The position numbers were made by a program, and so were the translations under genes. A stretch of DNA of 64,000 bases, taken from Nephrocerus scutellatus. Taxonomy: Eukaryota > Arthropoda > Insecta > Diptera > Pipunculidae. Shown here piece after piece: positions 11,500 through 23,029 of this stretch (its first letter is position 1; each line of letters begins with the position of its first letter). The DNA lies in NCBI GenBank assembly GCA_947095585.1, contig OX352765.1:78723976-78787975 (forward strand). The letters run 5' to 3'. The notes below the pieces were generated by a model that made no database searches, was not told the DNA's origin, and was given only the letters and a program-made list of their open reading frames with translations.

Positions 11500-12985
11500 A
11501 ATAAAAAACCTCAAAAAGTCCCCCAAAATATCGCCAAATGACTCCTAAAAGACCCCCTCAAGACATACTCAGACCTTAAGACCCAATCAATGCCACCGTA
11601 AGATCCTATCAAAGACGACCCTTTTAAAACATACTCAAGACCCCTCTCAAAACCCCTTCGAGACAACCTTTATATCTCGTCTTAAGACCTCCTCAAGAGT
11701 CCCTTAATACCCCCTCAAAACGTCACAAAAAAATCTCCCAAAACCCGCTGAAAACCCCCTTAAACCTAACTCAAGACTCCAATAAGACCTCCCTCAAGAC
11801 CATCTCAACACCCAATCAAAACCCTCTGAAAACCCCGCAAGACCATCTCCAGGTCCCCCTCAAGGCTCCCTAAATACTACCTTTAGACTGCCTCAAGACC
11901 CCTCTGAAGATCCACTCAAAACTCCCAAGAGTCCTTTCAAAACTTCCTTAGAATACCGCTCAAGACCAACTAAAATTCCCTCAAGACCACTTTAAAACTC
12001 CCTCTCACGACCCTCTGAAGACCACACTAAAAATCCTCTTAAAACCCCCCTAAGCCCCTTTGCAAAACTCTCCGAAACCCCTTCTAAAAAATCCCTTCAA
12101 ACACTTGCAAGACCCCCCTCAAAACCCCCTCAAGACTCCTTCAAGAATCTATTAAAGACCCTCTTAAAACCCTCTCGAGACACCTTCAAGACCACCTCAA
12201 GAACTCGTTAAAACCCTCTTAAGACCCCCTTAAAACCCCCTAAGACCCCTCTTACGTCTATTTTTAAATACCCTCAAGACTCCCGTCAGGACCACCTAAA
12301 GATCCCTCAAGATCCCCTCAAGACTACTCACAATCCTCTCAAACCACCGTAAGCCCCACTCAAGACCACCTAAACACCCCCTCAAGACCCCTTTCAAAAT
12401 TACATAAAGACACCTCAAGAATCCCTTAAAACCCTCTTAAGAGCTCCTCAAGACCCCGCTCAGGGCTCTTTCAAAATACCCTTAAGACCCCCGTCTAGAT
12501 CACCTAAAGAGACTACAAGACCCCGTTAGGACTCCAAACACAACCTCCTCAAAACGCCCTTAAGCCCCACTAAAAACCACTTAAACACCCCACTAAAACC
12601 TCCTTTAAGACCACCTAAAAACCCCTCAAGAATGCCTCAAGGCTCAAGTCCCTCTTAAAAACCGCTTAAGACCTCTTTAAGATCATCCCGCAAGATCCCA
12701 TCGGGACTCTCTAAAAATCCCCCTTAAAACCTCTTAAAATCTCCACAAGACGCAACTAAATACCCTCTTAAAACCCCCTCAAGACTCCCCTCAATAACCC
12801 CTCAAGAACACCTCAAAATTATCTTAAGACCTTCTCAATAACACACTAAACACCCTATCAAAACCCTCTCAAGACCCTCGTCAAGAATTCGACTTAAGAC
12901 CCCCAAAAACCTACTCACGACTCCTCCTCAAGACCTTCTTAAAACCCGCTGAAGACCACCTAAAGACCCCCTCAAGACCACTTAT
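11500..12985. repeat. Degenerate 11-12-bp pyrimidine-rich minisatellite, about 1.5 kb
   Basis: The plus strand is a run of variants of AAGACCCCCTC and AAAACCCCCTC, with spacing mostly 11 or 12 bp. G is almost confined to the single AAGA position, so the two strands differ strongly: the minus strand carries frequent runs of three to six G. Copies are diverged and phase slips are common, with no long open frame. The array ends abruptly at about 12985, just before a LINE. No family is recognised. Confidence 0.9.
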
Positions 12986-13039
12986 CTCGTCGCTTGACTC
13001 ATCTATCCGTAACAATAAATGAACTAGTCCTTAAATCCA

Positions 13040-14790
13040 ATGACACCAACGCCGAACTCTCCGAAACCCACTCGGGCCTTGGGGTAATTGCAGAAGAAAA
13101 AGGTCGACGTTGTTCCAAATAAAAGTCATCATAACTCTATAAATAATTTGTCTATTCATGATGAACTTCATGATGTACTTATTAACGTATCCTCTAACCT
13201 AGGCGTGACGCATACTATCCCATCTGTGACTCTCCTACTATCTCTCCTGTCCGACTACAAACCACCCCGTATCCTAGTCTCAAACACCCACGTGAACGTT
13301 GGACTCATGTAGATGGGCCAATCGTATCAAGAAGCTACAGTATCTAAATAATTCATATAAAAAAATAACATGACCCTAATAGTCACCAAACCGCTGTTTT
13401 CCTCTTAAAGGGCGCCTTAATCCACGCTAATGCTTCCTGGGTACGCAATGCCTTCAAGTAGTACTATTTCATTACTGATAACCAATATCAGCCATTAGTT
13501 CACGCCAAATTGAAAAAATATAAAATCTTCCTATCTTCGAAATACGCCTGGTTATTATCTTTTTTATTTGTTCAAATTGACGAAATGGAAAAAAATAGAC
13601 CGATTTCTAACGTCATCCCATTTGGAAGACCTCTTGCTTTCCCATATACCCAAACTCTTTGAAAGTATTTGTAAGCCAGCCAACATGGCTTTCTGAAAGG
13701 TAGATCAACCACCACTAATCTTGTTGAATTCATCTCCTCCACCCTTTCAGGCTTAAAGAGTGGCAACGAAGTCGACGTTGTTGCAACTGATAAGACTGCT
13801 TTTGATAAGATATTTTATCAACTAATCCTCTTTAAATTGTCTGTCCTCGGCTTTGAACTCATATTGTTAAGATCGATATCGATAATTATCTGGAAAAACG
13901 TCTTTATAGTGTTCGCTTTAGGTCCGTCCTATCGTGCACATTCTTGGCAACCTCTGAAGTCCCACTAGGCAGCTATCTAGGTCCCCTTCTCTTCATCCTA
14001 ACTATAAATGATCTTCATAGGGTCATCAAAAATCCGCCCTCTCAATTTACACAAACGATACCAAATTTTTCAAAGCCATTTCTTCCTCACAAGACTCCTA
14101 TCTCCCTTAACAGGACCTAGACAGTTTTTCGACCTGGTACCTCAAAAATTACTTAGATCTCAATATCTCCAAATCTATTAGCCTATTACATAAGTGCTAC
14201 AAGCCCCCTCTCAGACATTACCTTCTCCACGGTCAACCCATATCCCGCGTGCAATCTTTTCGTGACGTCAGCATATTGTGCGACTCAGAACTAAACCTCC
14301 GTTGTCATATTGACGAAATAATTCTTAAAGTCAACTCATCACTTGGCTTTCGCAAACGGTGGTCTAAAGACTTTTCCAACCCTTATGTGACCAGATCCCT
14401 ATACATCACTTTTGTCCGACCCCTCCTGGAGTACGTGGTTTCCATATCATCAAATTGATGTATCCAGAATCGAGAGCATCCAACGTCGTTTTCTTCGGTT
14501 TGCTCTTCGAAATCTACCTTGGTACAATCATCTTATACTGCCTCCCCACAAAGACTCAAGCCTCAAGCCTCATAAACATAAAAAACCCTCGAAGAACGCA
14601 GAGACATAGGTGACATTCTTTTTATACATCGTCTCCTCTTGGGCTCCGTTGATTGTGCGTCTCTATACAACTCGATTTTCTTTAACACTAACCCTCGTAC
14701 TCATCCGCACCCGTTATTATTTTCTTTTAAACATTTCAAATCACTTCTACAAAATAAAATAAAATATTTCCAATAGCTACAACGAATTGA
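13040..14790 (+). mobile_element. Family G (Jockey/CR1-group) LINE, decayed copy
   Basis: Plus-strand pieces of RT occur in order across several frames: a decayed NYRPI-like block near 13590, GFLKGRSTTTNLVEFIS at 13690-13745, DVVATDKTAFDKI (palm) near 13770, and an SQWQ-like relic of the GVPQGS block near 13960. The position of the catalytic box reads YTND. The thumb follows at 14249-14458 (VSILCDSELNLRCHI, SSLGFRKRWSKDFSNPYVT, LLEYV). A second copy at 50005-50900 supports the reading order. At least six frame changes and the lost catalytic Asp mean it is dead. The 5' part (13040-13340) is too eroded to assign. Confidence 0.8.
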
Positions 14791-16166
14791 AGCGATAAAC
14801 ATCCAAACAGAATGGAACTAGCATTGTAACTCCCTCGCCCTAATGCTCACTCCCACACATAACAACACTTCTTCTTTTCATTAAGCAATCAGATACTTTT
14901 ATGCAAGCAATAGATATCAAATCTTGCTACAGATACCGCATGCCACACACATAGTGGGCTGTATAGAAATTTGAATTGAAACCTCACATAAGAACAAGGA
15001 ATGCAATCAACTGTAGTATTTAAGTTTTATTCATTCTTTTTTGTAGTAAATGAAGAGTAACGACTTAACCAATCAATAAATCACATAAATTGATGCCTTA
15101 AAGATACACACAAACAGACACACAATGAGTATCTTCTCAAGTATCAATGGCGAGTAATTTCGTCAGTCATTAGATGATGAGTCAGTCAATCAATCAGTCC
15201 AGAGGCATCTTCTATTGGATTTCATTTTTAATTTTATTAACGATTATTGTTTACCACGAATTGGATATCTTCGGTCCCGCCGGATCTCTATTTGTTCCAC
15301 TTCTAGTACTCGTGTGCATCGAACGAATTAATGTTTTGCGATTATCGCATAAATTGATTTCACATTTCATTTGATTCCGGGTGTTTATCAACTCCATTGA
15401 TAACACAAACAAAGTGCACACAGCATCCTTTAAGACCTTTAACCGAAAATTTTTTATAACTTTGCCAAAACGCAACCGGAACCCCCTGCTTCCGAGACTT
15501 CTCTAATCGTTTCAACCTTGAACAGACCTTTTAACGATAATTTTATAATAAATTGATTTCTCGTCGCTATAATTCATGCTTCACATTTGACACGGGTACG
15601 AATTATACCCCCAAAAGTTGAAGGATTTTTACGATAAATTGACTACAGCCACCCCCGTTTGAACGCTTCACTGGTTAGCCATCCCAGCTTGTTGTGAGCA
15701 GGAAACTCCAAAGCTCGTTTGGAAAGAAAGCGCTCCTATGGTGAGCGCGTTTTCTAATTGAGAATTTGCTTTCCAGAAAATAAACCGAAAACAAACACAA
15801 AAAAATGTAAAAGGGTTGCAGTTGTGTTTGAAATTTGCTACACAATAAACCGCCCCTAATTTTCGCATATCCTTCCGGACTGGAGCTATTGAAAAAGTTA
15901 TCTACGCTATCTTTACTATATTTATCTATGAAGATGAGGATTCAATTGAATTGAATTGGGTTTTAAATGTCATGGCAGATGTGTGAGCAGCGTGCCCAGT
16001 TCACCCAATGTTTCGGGTTGTTTCCACTTTTAATCATCGGCGAAATTGCTTGTTGTTTCCTACCTCAATTCGATTTGATTGGTTGGGTTGTCGGGGTTCC
16101 TGATGCAATAGAAGAATGCTATTGCTTTCGTGGTTCTTTAACTTGCGAGTATTTATTAACTTCATC
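14791..16166. other. Possible LINE 3' tail and unique DNA
   Basis: The stretch 14791-15000 may be the 3' untranslated part of the preceding LINE; it ends in a TTGAATTGAAA motif. Beyond it I see AT-rich unique DNA with CAGTCAATCAATCAGTC at 15182-15198 and unsupported short frames at 15174-15475 and 15668-16170. Confidence 0.4.
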
Positions 16167-16169
16167 TTA

Positions 16170-16423
16170 GAGTCCCCGCACACTAGAGACTTTCTGTCTG
16201 CCGATAGTTTGAATCAGTATGAACATGTATGCAAGTGCGCAGACACAACGATTTCGTATCGGCCGATAAATAAGTTGAATGTGCGACACGATTGCCATTC
16301 AACTTTGTCTTTGTCTGTGCACTCACCACTAACCCGACTGTTTAATCGGCACAGTGTGCGCACTGGCATCCGAAAACGACCAAACTATCGGCCGATAAAA
16401 AAGTCTCTAGTGTGCGGGGACTC
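16170..16423. mobile_element. 254-bp PIF/Harbinger-like MITE
   Basis: The ends are inverted repeats: GAGTCCCCGCACACTAGAGA at the left and its exact complement at the right end (16404-16423). Similarity continues inward with GCCGATAGTTT against AAACTATCGGC. A TTA triplet flanks both sides (16167-16169 and 16424-16426), the target duplication length and sequence typical of PIF/Harbinger elements. The interior has no transposase. The frames across 16116-16427 are therefore shadows. Near-perfect termini suggest fairly recent insertion. The superfamily is inferred from the duplication, not from a transposase. Confidence 0.88.
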
Positions 16424-16439
16424 TTAAAGTGATTTGCCA

Positions 16440-16705
16440 TTTGTATTTTCCAATGTGTGTGTGTTTTTCTAAGCCAGATAGAACTTGAAATTGTGAAAAA
16501 TAACACAAAAAATTCAATTTTAATGAAATTGTTTTATTCCCTTGAAAGATCAATACATGACATTAATAATTGAAAAATATTGCGGGCATATGGCCACCGC
16601 GGCTTTTTTTTGACGAAGTGCATTTTGGATGTCAAATTTTGCGCTACTATTTCGAGCACTGCTGCACAAATAACACCAACAATGTTGGCCTCCAAGGGGT
16701 ACATT
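16440..16705 (-). mobile_element. Tc1/mariner-type transposase C-terminal fragment
   Basis: The minus strand reads LEANIVGVICAAVLEIVAQN and then TSKMHFVKKKPRWPYARNI. This corresponds to the C-terminal tail of DUF4817-type mariner relatives, where a LEANI..VIAEI...LE..VENW..R block is followed by a GGHA-like end. It resembles the tail kept in the element at 535-1115. No catalytic residues and no terminal repeats are visible, so it is an orphan fragment. Confidence 0.55.
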
Positions 16706-17112
16706 GCTGCCGGTTTATTAGCTAAAACACGTGGTCCAACAAGAAATAATTGGAATGTGTCAAATCACACAACCTTCGAGGCCATTTCTCCAAATCACTT
16801 ATCGCCAAATTTTGATTTTAATAAGTGGATGGTTTCCGTATGGCTTAGCTTATCAAACCTAGCACTTTCCCGAACTTCCCTCTTGCCCTCACTATATCGC
16901 CTTCGGCGCTTAGGGCATAGTTTCTCGCTTCATAGAGTCGCTGAACGACCACTATGCCTTCACAAAAGGGGATATAATACTGCTTCTTGCTTCTAGCATT
17001 TCTCTAGAGCACTTCCCATTGAATCGTAAAATAAGGCCCGTTCGCACTCTATTAATGCACTTACCGGCGATTTTAATGTTAGCTATGGATCCCTTGATAC
17101 TTCTAGTTAGTT
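16706..17112. other. No gene recognised
   Basis: The plus-strand frame spanning 16580-16996 (138 codons) overlaps the antisense transposase relic and has no motif of its own. I see nothing else to support here. Confidence 0.4.
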
Positions 17113-20100
17113 TCCATAGTCATCATCATCATATTTGGCTTTACAACCGGTGTCCGGTTCTGGCCTCCCGCAAAAAATCTCTCCACCGGTCCCGATTTCG
17201 AGTCGATGTCATCCAGTTTGGCATCCCTAAACTCTATGCTTCCTGGTCTACGCCATCCTTCCAGCGTATGCTTGGCCGGCCTCGCTGTCGTGTTCCATAA
17301 ATCCTACCGCAAAGGAATTTCCGAGCAGGATCATCTTTGCTCATGCGGGCTAGGTGTCCTGCTCACCGGAGCCTACCGAGCTTAATTTTCTTCACGATGT
17401 CGACATCGCGGTAACGCTCGTATACCTCATCATCATAAAGTCTCCGGTATCGTCCTTCCTCACATACTTCTCCATTAGACTTTACTCTTGAACACGGCTA
17501 AGAGGTCGGAATGCTTTTTGCTAAGAACCCAAGTCTCGGATCCATATGTTATTACTGGTATGACCATTTTCTTATATACCAGCTGCTTTGATGTTATGGT
17601 TAAATTCCTGGATTTGAAGAGTCTTGACAGATTATAGTAGGCTTTGTTTGCTTTAAGCAACCGTGCACGTATTTCTGGTTCCATGCTGTAATCGGCTGCT
17701 ACAGTTGGCCCGAGATAGTTTAAGGATTGCGCTCCACTATTTTAATTGAGGGATCAATGTTGGATGTTTATTTATGTGCAGCCCCATATTTCGTGCCGCC
17801 TGCTCGATCTTGATGAAAGCTTCCTGTACAGCTCTTGGGTTTCTACCAACGATGTCAATATCGTCTGCGTAAGCCAGTATCTGAATGGACTTATAGGGGA
17901 TTGTTCCACTCGCCGTTATACCAGAGTCTCGGATCACTTTCTCCAACGCCAGGTTTAAGAGGACGCAGGCCAGTCCATCCCCTTGTCGGAGCCCGTTATA
18001 GATGTAGAATGGGCTTGATAGTGATCCGGTTATTTTTACTTGGCTTATAGCATTGGTCAAACTGGTCAAACCGGCATAGTCATGTCAGTTTATTTGGGAT
18101 GCCGAATTCTTCCATGTCTTTATAAACTACTTCTCTGGCTAGTCTATAAAAAGATGGTATAGTGAGTTTTGAAACTCTAGCCATTTCTCCATCATCTGCC
18201 TAAGGGTGTAAATCTTATCAGTTGTTGATTTGCCTGGGATGAACCCACTCTGCTTTGGACCAATGATGACTTTAGCGTATGGGGCTATCCTGTCTTGAAA
18301 GATAGAGGACAAAATCTTATACGGGGTACTCAACAACGTTATACCACGATAATTGCTGCAGGTTGTGATATCTCCTTTCTTATGTATGGGGCACAGGATG
18401 CCTCTTCGCCAGTCTTCTGGCATCGCTTCTTCCTCCCATACTTGCACTATTAGCTCATGAATTGCTTGGTGTATTGCGGGGCCTCCTGTTTTAATGAGCT
18501 CCGCTGGGATACCATCCAATCCCGGGGCTTTATTATTTTTGAGCCGATTTGTCGCTCTGCTAACTTCGTCTATGCTTGCTGGCGGCAACATAGTGTGGAC
18601 TTCGGTCCAATTCCTCAGCTAGCTGGTCATTTAGAAACTCATTAAAGTGATCTTCCCATCGCTCTAAGATGCCTTTGAGATCGGCGATCAGATTACCCTC
18701 TTTGTCTTTGCAGTATGTGCAACGCGGTGTATATTGTGTCGTACCGCGGACCCTTTGGTAGAACTTGCGCGTCTGGTGCGGTCCTCGCTCTCTGTACTGT
18801 TCTAGTTCACGGACGAGACTCTTCGCCCAGGCTGCTTTCTTTCGCCGGTGAACTGTTTTTTCATACTGCCTGAGATTTTTATATTCATCTTCACGTGCCC
18901 GCGTTCTATGAGATTGTTGGCTTGCTCAGTACGCAATTCTTACGTTCAGTCGCTAGCTTACATTCGTCATCGCACGAGTCGTTCCGATCTTTACGAATAC
19001 TGCCTAAGATGGAGTCAGCAGTACTAATGACAGTATTCATAACGCGTGTCAATTTCTCGTCTATGCCCGACACATCAGCCACAGGACTTAGTCTCCCTGC
19101 ACTTAAGGCGAGTCTTATCGCTGGACCGTAGTTGTTTCTGGTCTCTTCGTTGCGAAGGGCAGCCGTGTTGACTCGAATCTGATTCACGGATGCTGTCTTT
19201 CGTGATGATGCAATTCGCGCTCGGAGCACCATACCAAGAAGATAGTGGTCCGAGTCGACGTTGGCACCTCGGTACGTTCGTAGCGTTATCAGGTTCGGGT
19301 TGTGGCGGCGGTCTATCAACATGTGGTCTATCTGGTTGCGAGTGCCTCCATGAGGAGATTTGTGGATATTGTACGCGCAAACCTTGTACTCGCAACGACC
19401 AAATTATTGCTTGCTGCCATCTCTATGACTCGTTGTCCATTGTCATTAGTGTTCTCGTGTAAGCTATGGGTGCCAATGTACTGCCTAAATACTGGCTCTT
19501 CACCTATTTTAGCATTCATATACCCCAGAATGATTTTTACATCATACTGAGGGCAGGCATGGAGTTCCCGTTCGACTGATTCAAAGAATTCTTCTTTTTC
19601 ATCATCTGGGGAATCCTCTGTAGGTACGTGAACGTGAGGCTTATATTTTTTGAAATCTGCCCCGCACGCGAAGAGTTCATAGCCGGTCATTTATTACTTA
19701 AAAGCCAATAACGGTGGTTTTCATTCTTTTGCTGCCTAGAAACCCCACCCCGAGCACATGATGTCTTGCATGACAGCTGTAATATATGTCATATTCTGAT
19801 TTTTGTAAGACACCATTTCCCGTCCACCGCATCTCCTGGATTGCTGTTATGCCAGCATTATATTTGGACAGGGAATCGGCTAGCTTTTGTGCAGCTCGAG
19901 CTCTATACAGTGAGCGTACGTTCCATGGGAAAATTCTTAAATCGTTTAACCGTTTTCGTTGCCGTGGTCGTCGTCGTTAATCAGTGTATCCGATGCTGAT
20001 TTGGTTTGGTTTGATTTGGTTTGCCAACCTTACTTTGAAGGGACTGGTCCGATTATTCAGCTTTTCTTGTATTGGAGGAAAATTATCGGCGGCCGCAACG

Positions 20101-20220
20101 TGGAGGTTTGATCGCACTTCCATCAGTCAGAGATAGTTACGGCCACTTGTAATTTTGATGCATTTTCTGTTATTCTCCCTATTTTTCTGATGGCTGACCG
20201 CCGAGCTTCTCTATATTGAT
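17113..20220 (-). mobile_element. Family A (RTE-like) LINE, most complete copy
   Basis: About 3.1 kb on the minus strand. From the 5' end: a leader (19990-20220); an endonuclease in pieces at 19328-19980 (a PTEDSPDDEKE block, DVKIILGYMNAKIGEE with an N in the expected catalytic region, and NGQRVIEMAASNNLVVASTRF); the endonuclease end and linker at 18700-19395 (IDHMLIDRRH-type end, SDHYLLGMVLRARI); RT at 17475-18591; and a C-terminal domain at 17130-17474. The catalytic box YADD is at 17860-17871. The 3' end, read minus, is GAGCCAAATATGATGATGAT, a short-repeat end as in RTE-type elements. Several frameshifts break the single long frame, so it is inactive. Confidence 0.88.
18139..18591 (-). pseudogene. 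Family A RT fingers domain, open 150-codon piece
   Basis: Residues 8-35 hold VSRATNRLKNNKAPGLDGIP, the RT0/RT1 region. CPIHKKGD and NYRGITLLST (about 67-89) are the next conserved blocks, and SGFIPGKSTTDKIYTLRQMM (112-132) is the RT2/3 region. It ends in YHLFID, just before the palm Asp motif FKAAYD, where the frame is lost. The palm with the YADD box continues in another frame at 17737-18069. The piece is a broken part of the element at 17113-20220. Confidence 0.85.
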
Positions 20221-20296
20221 GCCAATTACCTCTCGTTTTATAAGTTTTGAATAGTCTGCACACCTGTTTTCGAAGTGTTGACATTTATAACTAACT

Positions 20297-20603
20297 AATA
20301 GTACTTAAGTGGCCGTGGCTCAGTGGAAATGCGCTGAGCAGAAGGTTCGTGGTTCGAATCCCAGTAACAACATAAGTATTTTTCACGGTGTCTCACCTCT
20401 CGCGAATTAATGGGCGACAAACGTTCCGAGAGTAATAACTTGTCACGGAACGCTTCTCAATTCGCCCTTCGAAGCTGGCCTTAAATTGTAGGTCCCTTCG
20501 ACTTGTGTCCAAAAATAAACATGCGCAACACAAATGGACGCGAGTTGCTAGGCTTTGGACCGCAATCGTCTGTCGCGCCAAATGTTATTATAATAGTACT
20601 TAA
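20297..20603 (+). mobile_element. tRNA-derived SINE (type 1) with 12-bp target duplication
   Basis: The element (20309-20591, 283 bp) starts with a tRNA-like head: A box TGGCTCAGTGG at 20316-20326 and B box GGTTCGAATCC at 20351-20361, the internal RNA polymerase III promoter. A body of about 200 bp follows, ending GCGCCAAATGTTATTAT. The 12-bp duplication AATAGTACTTAA flanks it at 20297-20308 and 20592-20603. Three related copies lie at 28.5, 32.0 and 37.3 kb. The frame at 20393-20581 is a shadow. Confidence 0.93.
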
Positions 20604-22905
20604 ATAAATGAATTTTAGAGTCCCTAATTGCAATTACTTCAATTTCTCATTTAAACGTTTGCGGATATGACATAAGAACATATCATCCCATAAGTTTTTT
20701 TCTAAGTTGTCTCGGGTTCTAATTATCTCATTATATTATCCCATCAATAGTCACATTTATAGTCCACTTCCACTTGTTTTCTTCGGAAATTTGTGAATTT
20801 CTATTCACAAACGCATTGAAAATATTCCAACTAACATTTAAACAAACAAATAAAAATTTTTGCTTCAAATAAAATCCTGAGTTATTACCAAAATTATGCG
20901 AAAGATAACATAACATCGACTGAATGTGTAAACATGCCTTTATGAATGGTGGCTAAGCATATGTCAGTAACAGGCTTAAAATTCTATCACCATAAAAAGC
21001 TAAAGTTAAAACTTTGTTGCCAAAATAAAATTAACTCCGAAACACAATCTCCTTTTAATCAAAAAAACCAGCGGAACATTTTTAGTGACAGCGAAATGGC
21101 TCATTAATTGGGTTTTTTACTGCGTCCAAGCAACAACCACGAGCAATATTGTTGCCAGAAATTTATTTAAAAAAAAAAAGAAATCAAATTCCTAATACAT
21201 ATTACAAACCTCCAATTTATCTCCACCATGCTAATCCAGTTTAGTGTCGATCTGTTGCTTGAATGCTGTGATTTCCATGTTAGGCATTCTTCCACTAACA
21301 CACACACACACACACATAAAACCAATAAACAACAAACCAAAGTGCCTGATTATTCTTAAATAAATCTAACATTGAGCTAAATTGCCGATAACATCGTCCG
21401 ATATGACAAAATGGCTGTTGAAATTTGCCCAAAAAGTGTAATCGTGGTATCTCCAAAGGCGAGATCTCCGACACAACACAGCAGCAGTTGATGCTTAGAT
21501 ATACGAGTTCGCTTAAAAAGGCAACAGCAATAACAACAACAAGCCCTGGCTCTCGCATAAATTAGAATAAGAAATCCAGTCGATCGTCGACTAAAGCTTG
21601 AAAAAGAATCAAGTTTTGACAAATGTCAATGACAAATGCAAAGTCTTTCGAATGAAGGAAAATTATTAATTTCTATTTTATTCATAATTAAGAAAATTAT
21701 TGAACAACGAATTGCACCCGAAAATTTTGTCAAATTTCAATGGCGATCAATTCGGATCGAAATGTGGTTGTTCACCAAAGCAGGTAATAGACGAAAAACC
21801 GGGACAGTGGACAGAGGCATACAATTATCAACCAAAGAAAATTACAAAGCAAAGAAAAAATGTATCTCCGCCCAATGACAGCACTCAAATTGAAATTGGT
21901 GAAGACTTTTTGGGTATAACCTTATTTTGGAACCCAGTCAGGAATAATTTTCTGACCAGTCAGTCCTGAATACCGCCACTCACTCATACACACACAAATT
22001 TTTTAATTAAAGTATGAAATGCTTGGGTATCCCAATAAAAAAAATAAAAAAAAGTTTCTTCTTTTCTCTCTCTGATGAATTTTGATTTATTGCCAGTGAA
22101 CCGCCCTCCAATAAATCAGACCATAAATCGATTTCGGACCTTCAGAAAAAAAGTAGAATCAAAAAGTTATTTTATTAATAATTCAAAGCGGTATGTTGGG
22201 ACGTGCGGTGCGGTGCAGTGCAGTCCGGTGCGACGGTCCAGTTAAGAGGATGATGATGTGATGCCGAATCAACAGCGTTAATGGTAAAACAAACGCTTAC
22301 GCTTACCTACACTTTTTAGGCTTGGCTGATGGTTTTCCCAAGAGAGATATCTCAACACAATCTGTGCAGAGACGGGGTGCGGATGGACGTACTTTTTTAA
22401 ACACACGCTGAGACGTTGGGGTGTGTGATTGCTTAGATTTATGATGTTTGATTTAGATGGAATATCGCGGTCATTCGTCGAAATGCCGATCAGAACGTAC
22501 AGTGGGGTACAATGTGCGTTCAAGTGAACAGAAAAATTTGAAGCACCCAATCACAGCTCGATTTGAACTTTTTCATTTGTACTCCAATAACATTTCCTAC
22601 CTACTCCTACCCATTTCCAGATACATGAACTTACACTAGTGCATTCGATTGAAGCTTTTAATGGCAACCTTGCTAACCAGTTTTCTTTATCACTGCACTT
22701 TGATTAATTTGAGAATTCATCCGTTTTCCTTATAAAAGTGCATTAGTCCTACAATTTTGGGTACTTTGCTGGATGACATTTGGAATGTTTCCCAACTTTG
22801 TAAGACATTGATTGGTCTTTGGCTGCTGCCATCTTCTTGTGGTTTTTCACCGATACAGATATCCTTCTGGTTGTTTAATTGGTTCCGATTTGAATCGATA
22901 TCCGG
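20604..22905. other. Unique DNA with CA repeat, no gene recognised
   Basis: A CA run lies at 21299-21316, a GGTGC-type run at 22205-22230 and A-rich tracts near 21170 and 22040. A plus-strand frame at 21700-21969 (89 codons) has balanced composition (GDQFGSKCGCSPKQVIDEKP) and could be an exon fragment. It has no recognised domain, overlaps a second frame and has no visible splice support, so I leave it unassigned. Confidence 0.4.
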
Positions 22906-22985
22906 CGCAAGGAAATACAGTTGGATTGGACACATCATTAGATCCAGAAGCGATATCGCGAAGTCGTTTGCTCTCAAGTTAGAAA
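22906..22985 (+). mobile_element. Possible family B LINE C-terminal scrap
   Basis: The plus strand reads RKYSWIGHIIRSRSDIAKSF, resembling WSWIGHTLRKPADDITKLAL at the C-terminus of the family B copy at 53.3 kb. The match is short and imperfect, so this is tentative. Confidence 0.35.
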
Positions 22986-23029
22986 TAAGCGGATCATCAT
23001 TATCATTTAATTTTTTTCATAATCTACAC

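Noticed and set aside
11500..12985. Telomeric repeat
   Set aside because: The 11-12-bp unit does not match insect TTAGG-type repeats and the array is internal with unique flanks.
16116..16427. 103-codon frame
   Set aside because: It lies almost entirely inside the MITE and reads through its terminal inverted repeat.
20320..20362. Possible tRNA gene
   Set aside because: A and B boxes are present, but no complete cloverleaf is evident and the sequence is the head of a SINE with target duplications; the same applies at 28464, 32160, 37580 and 60590.
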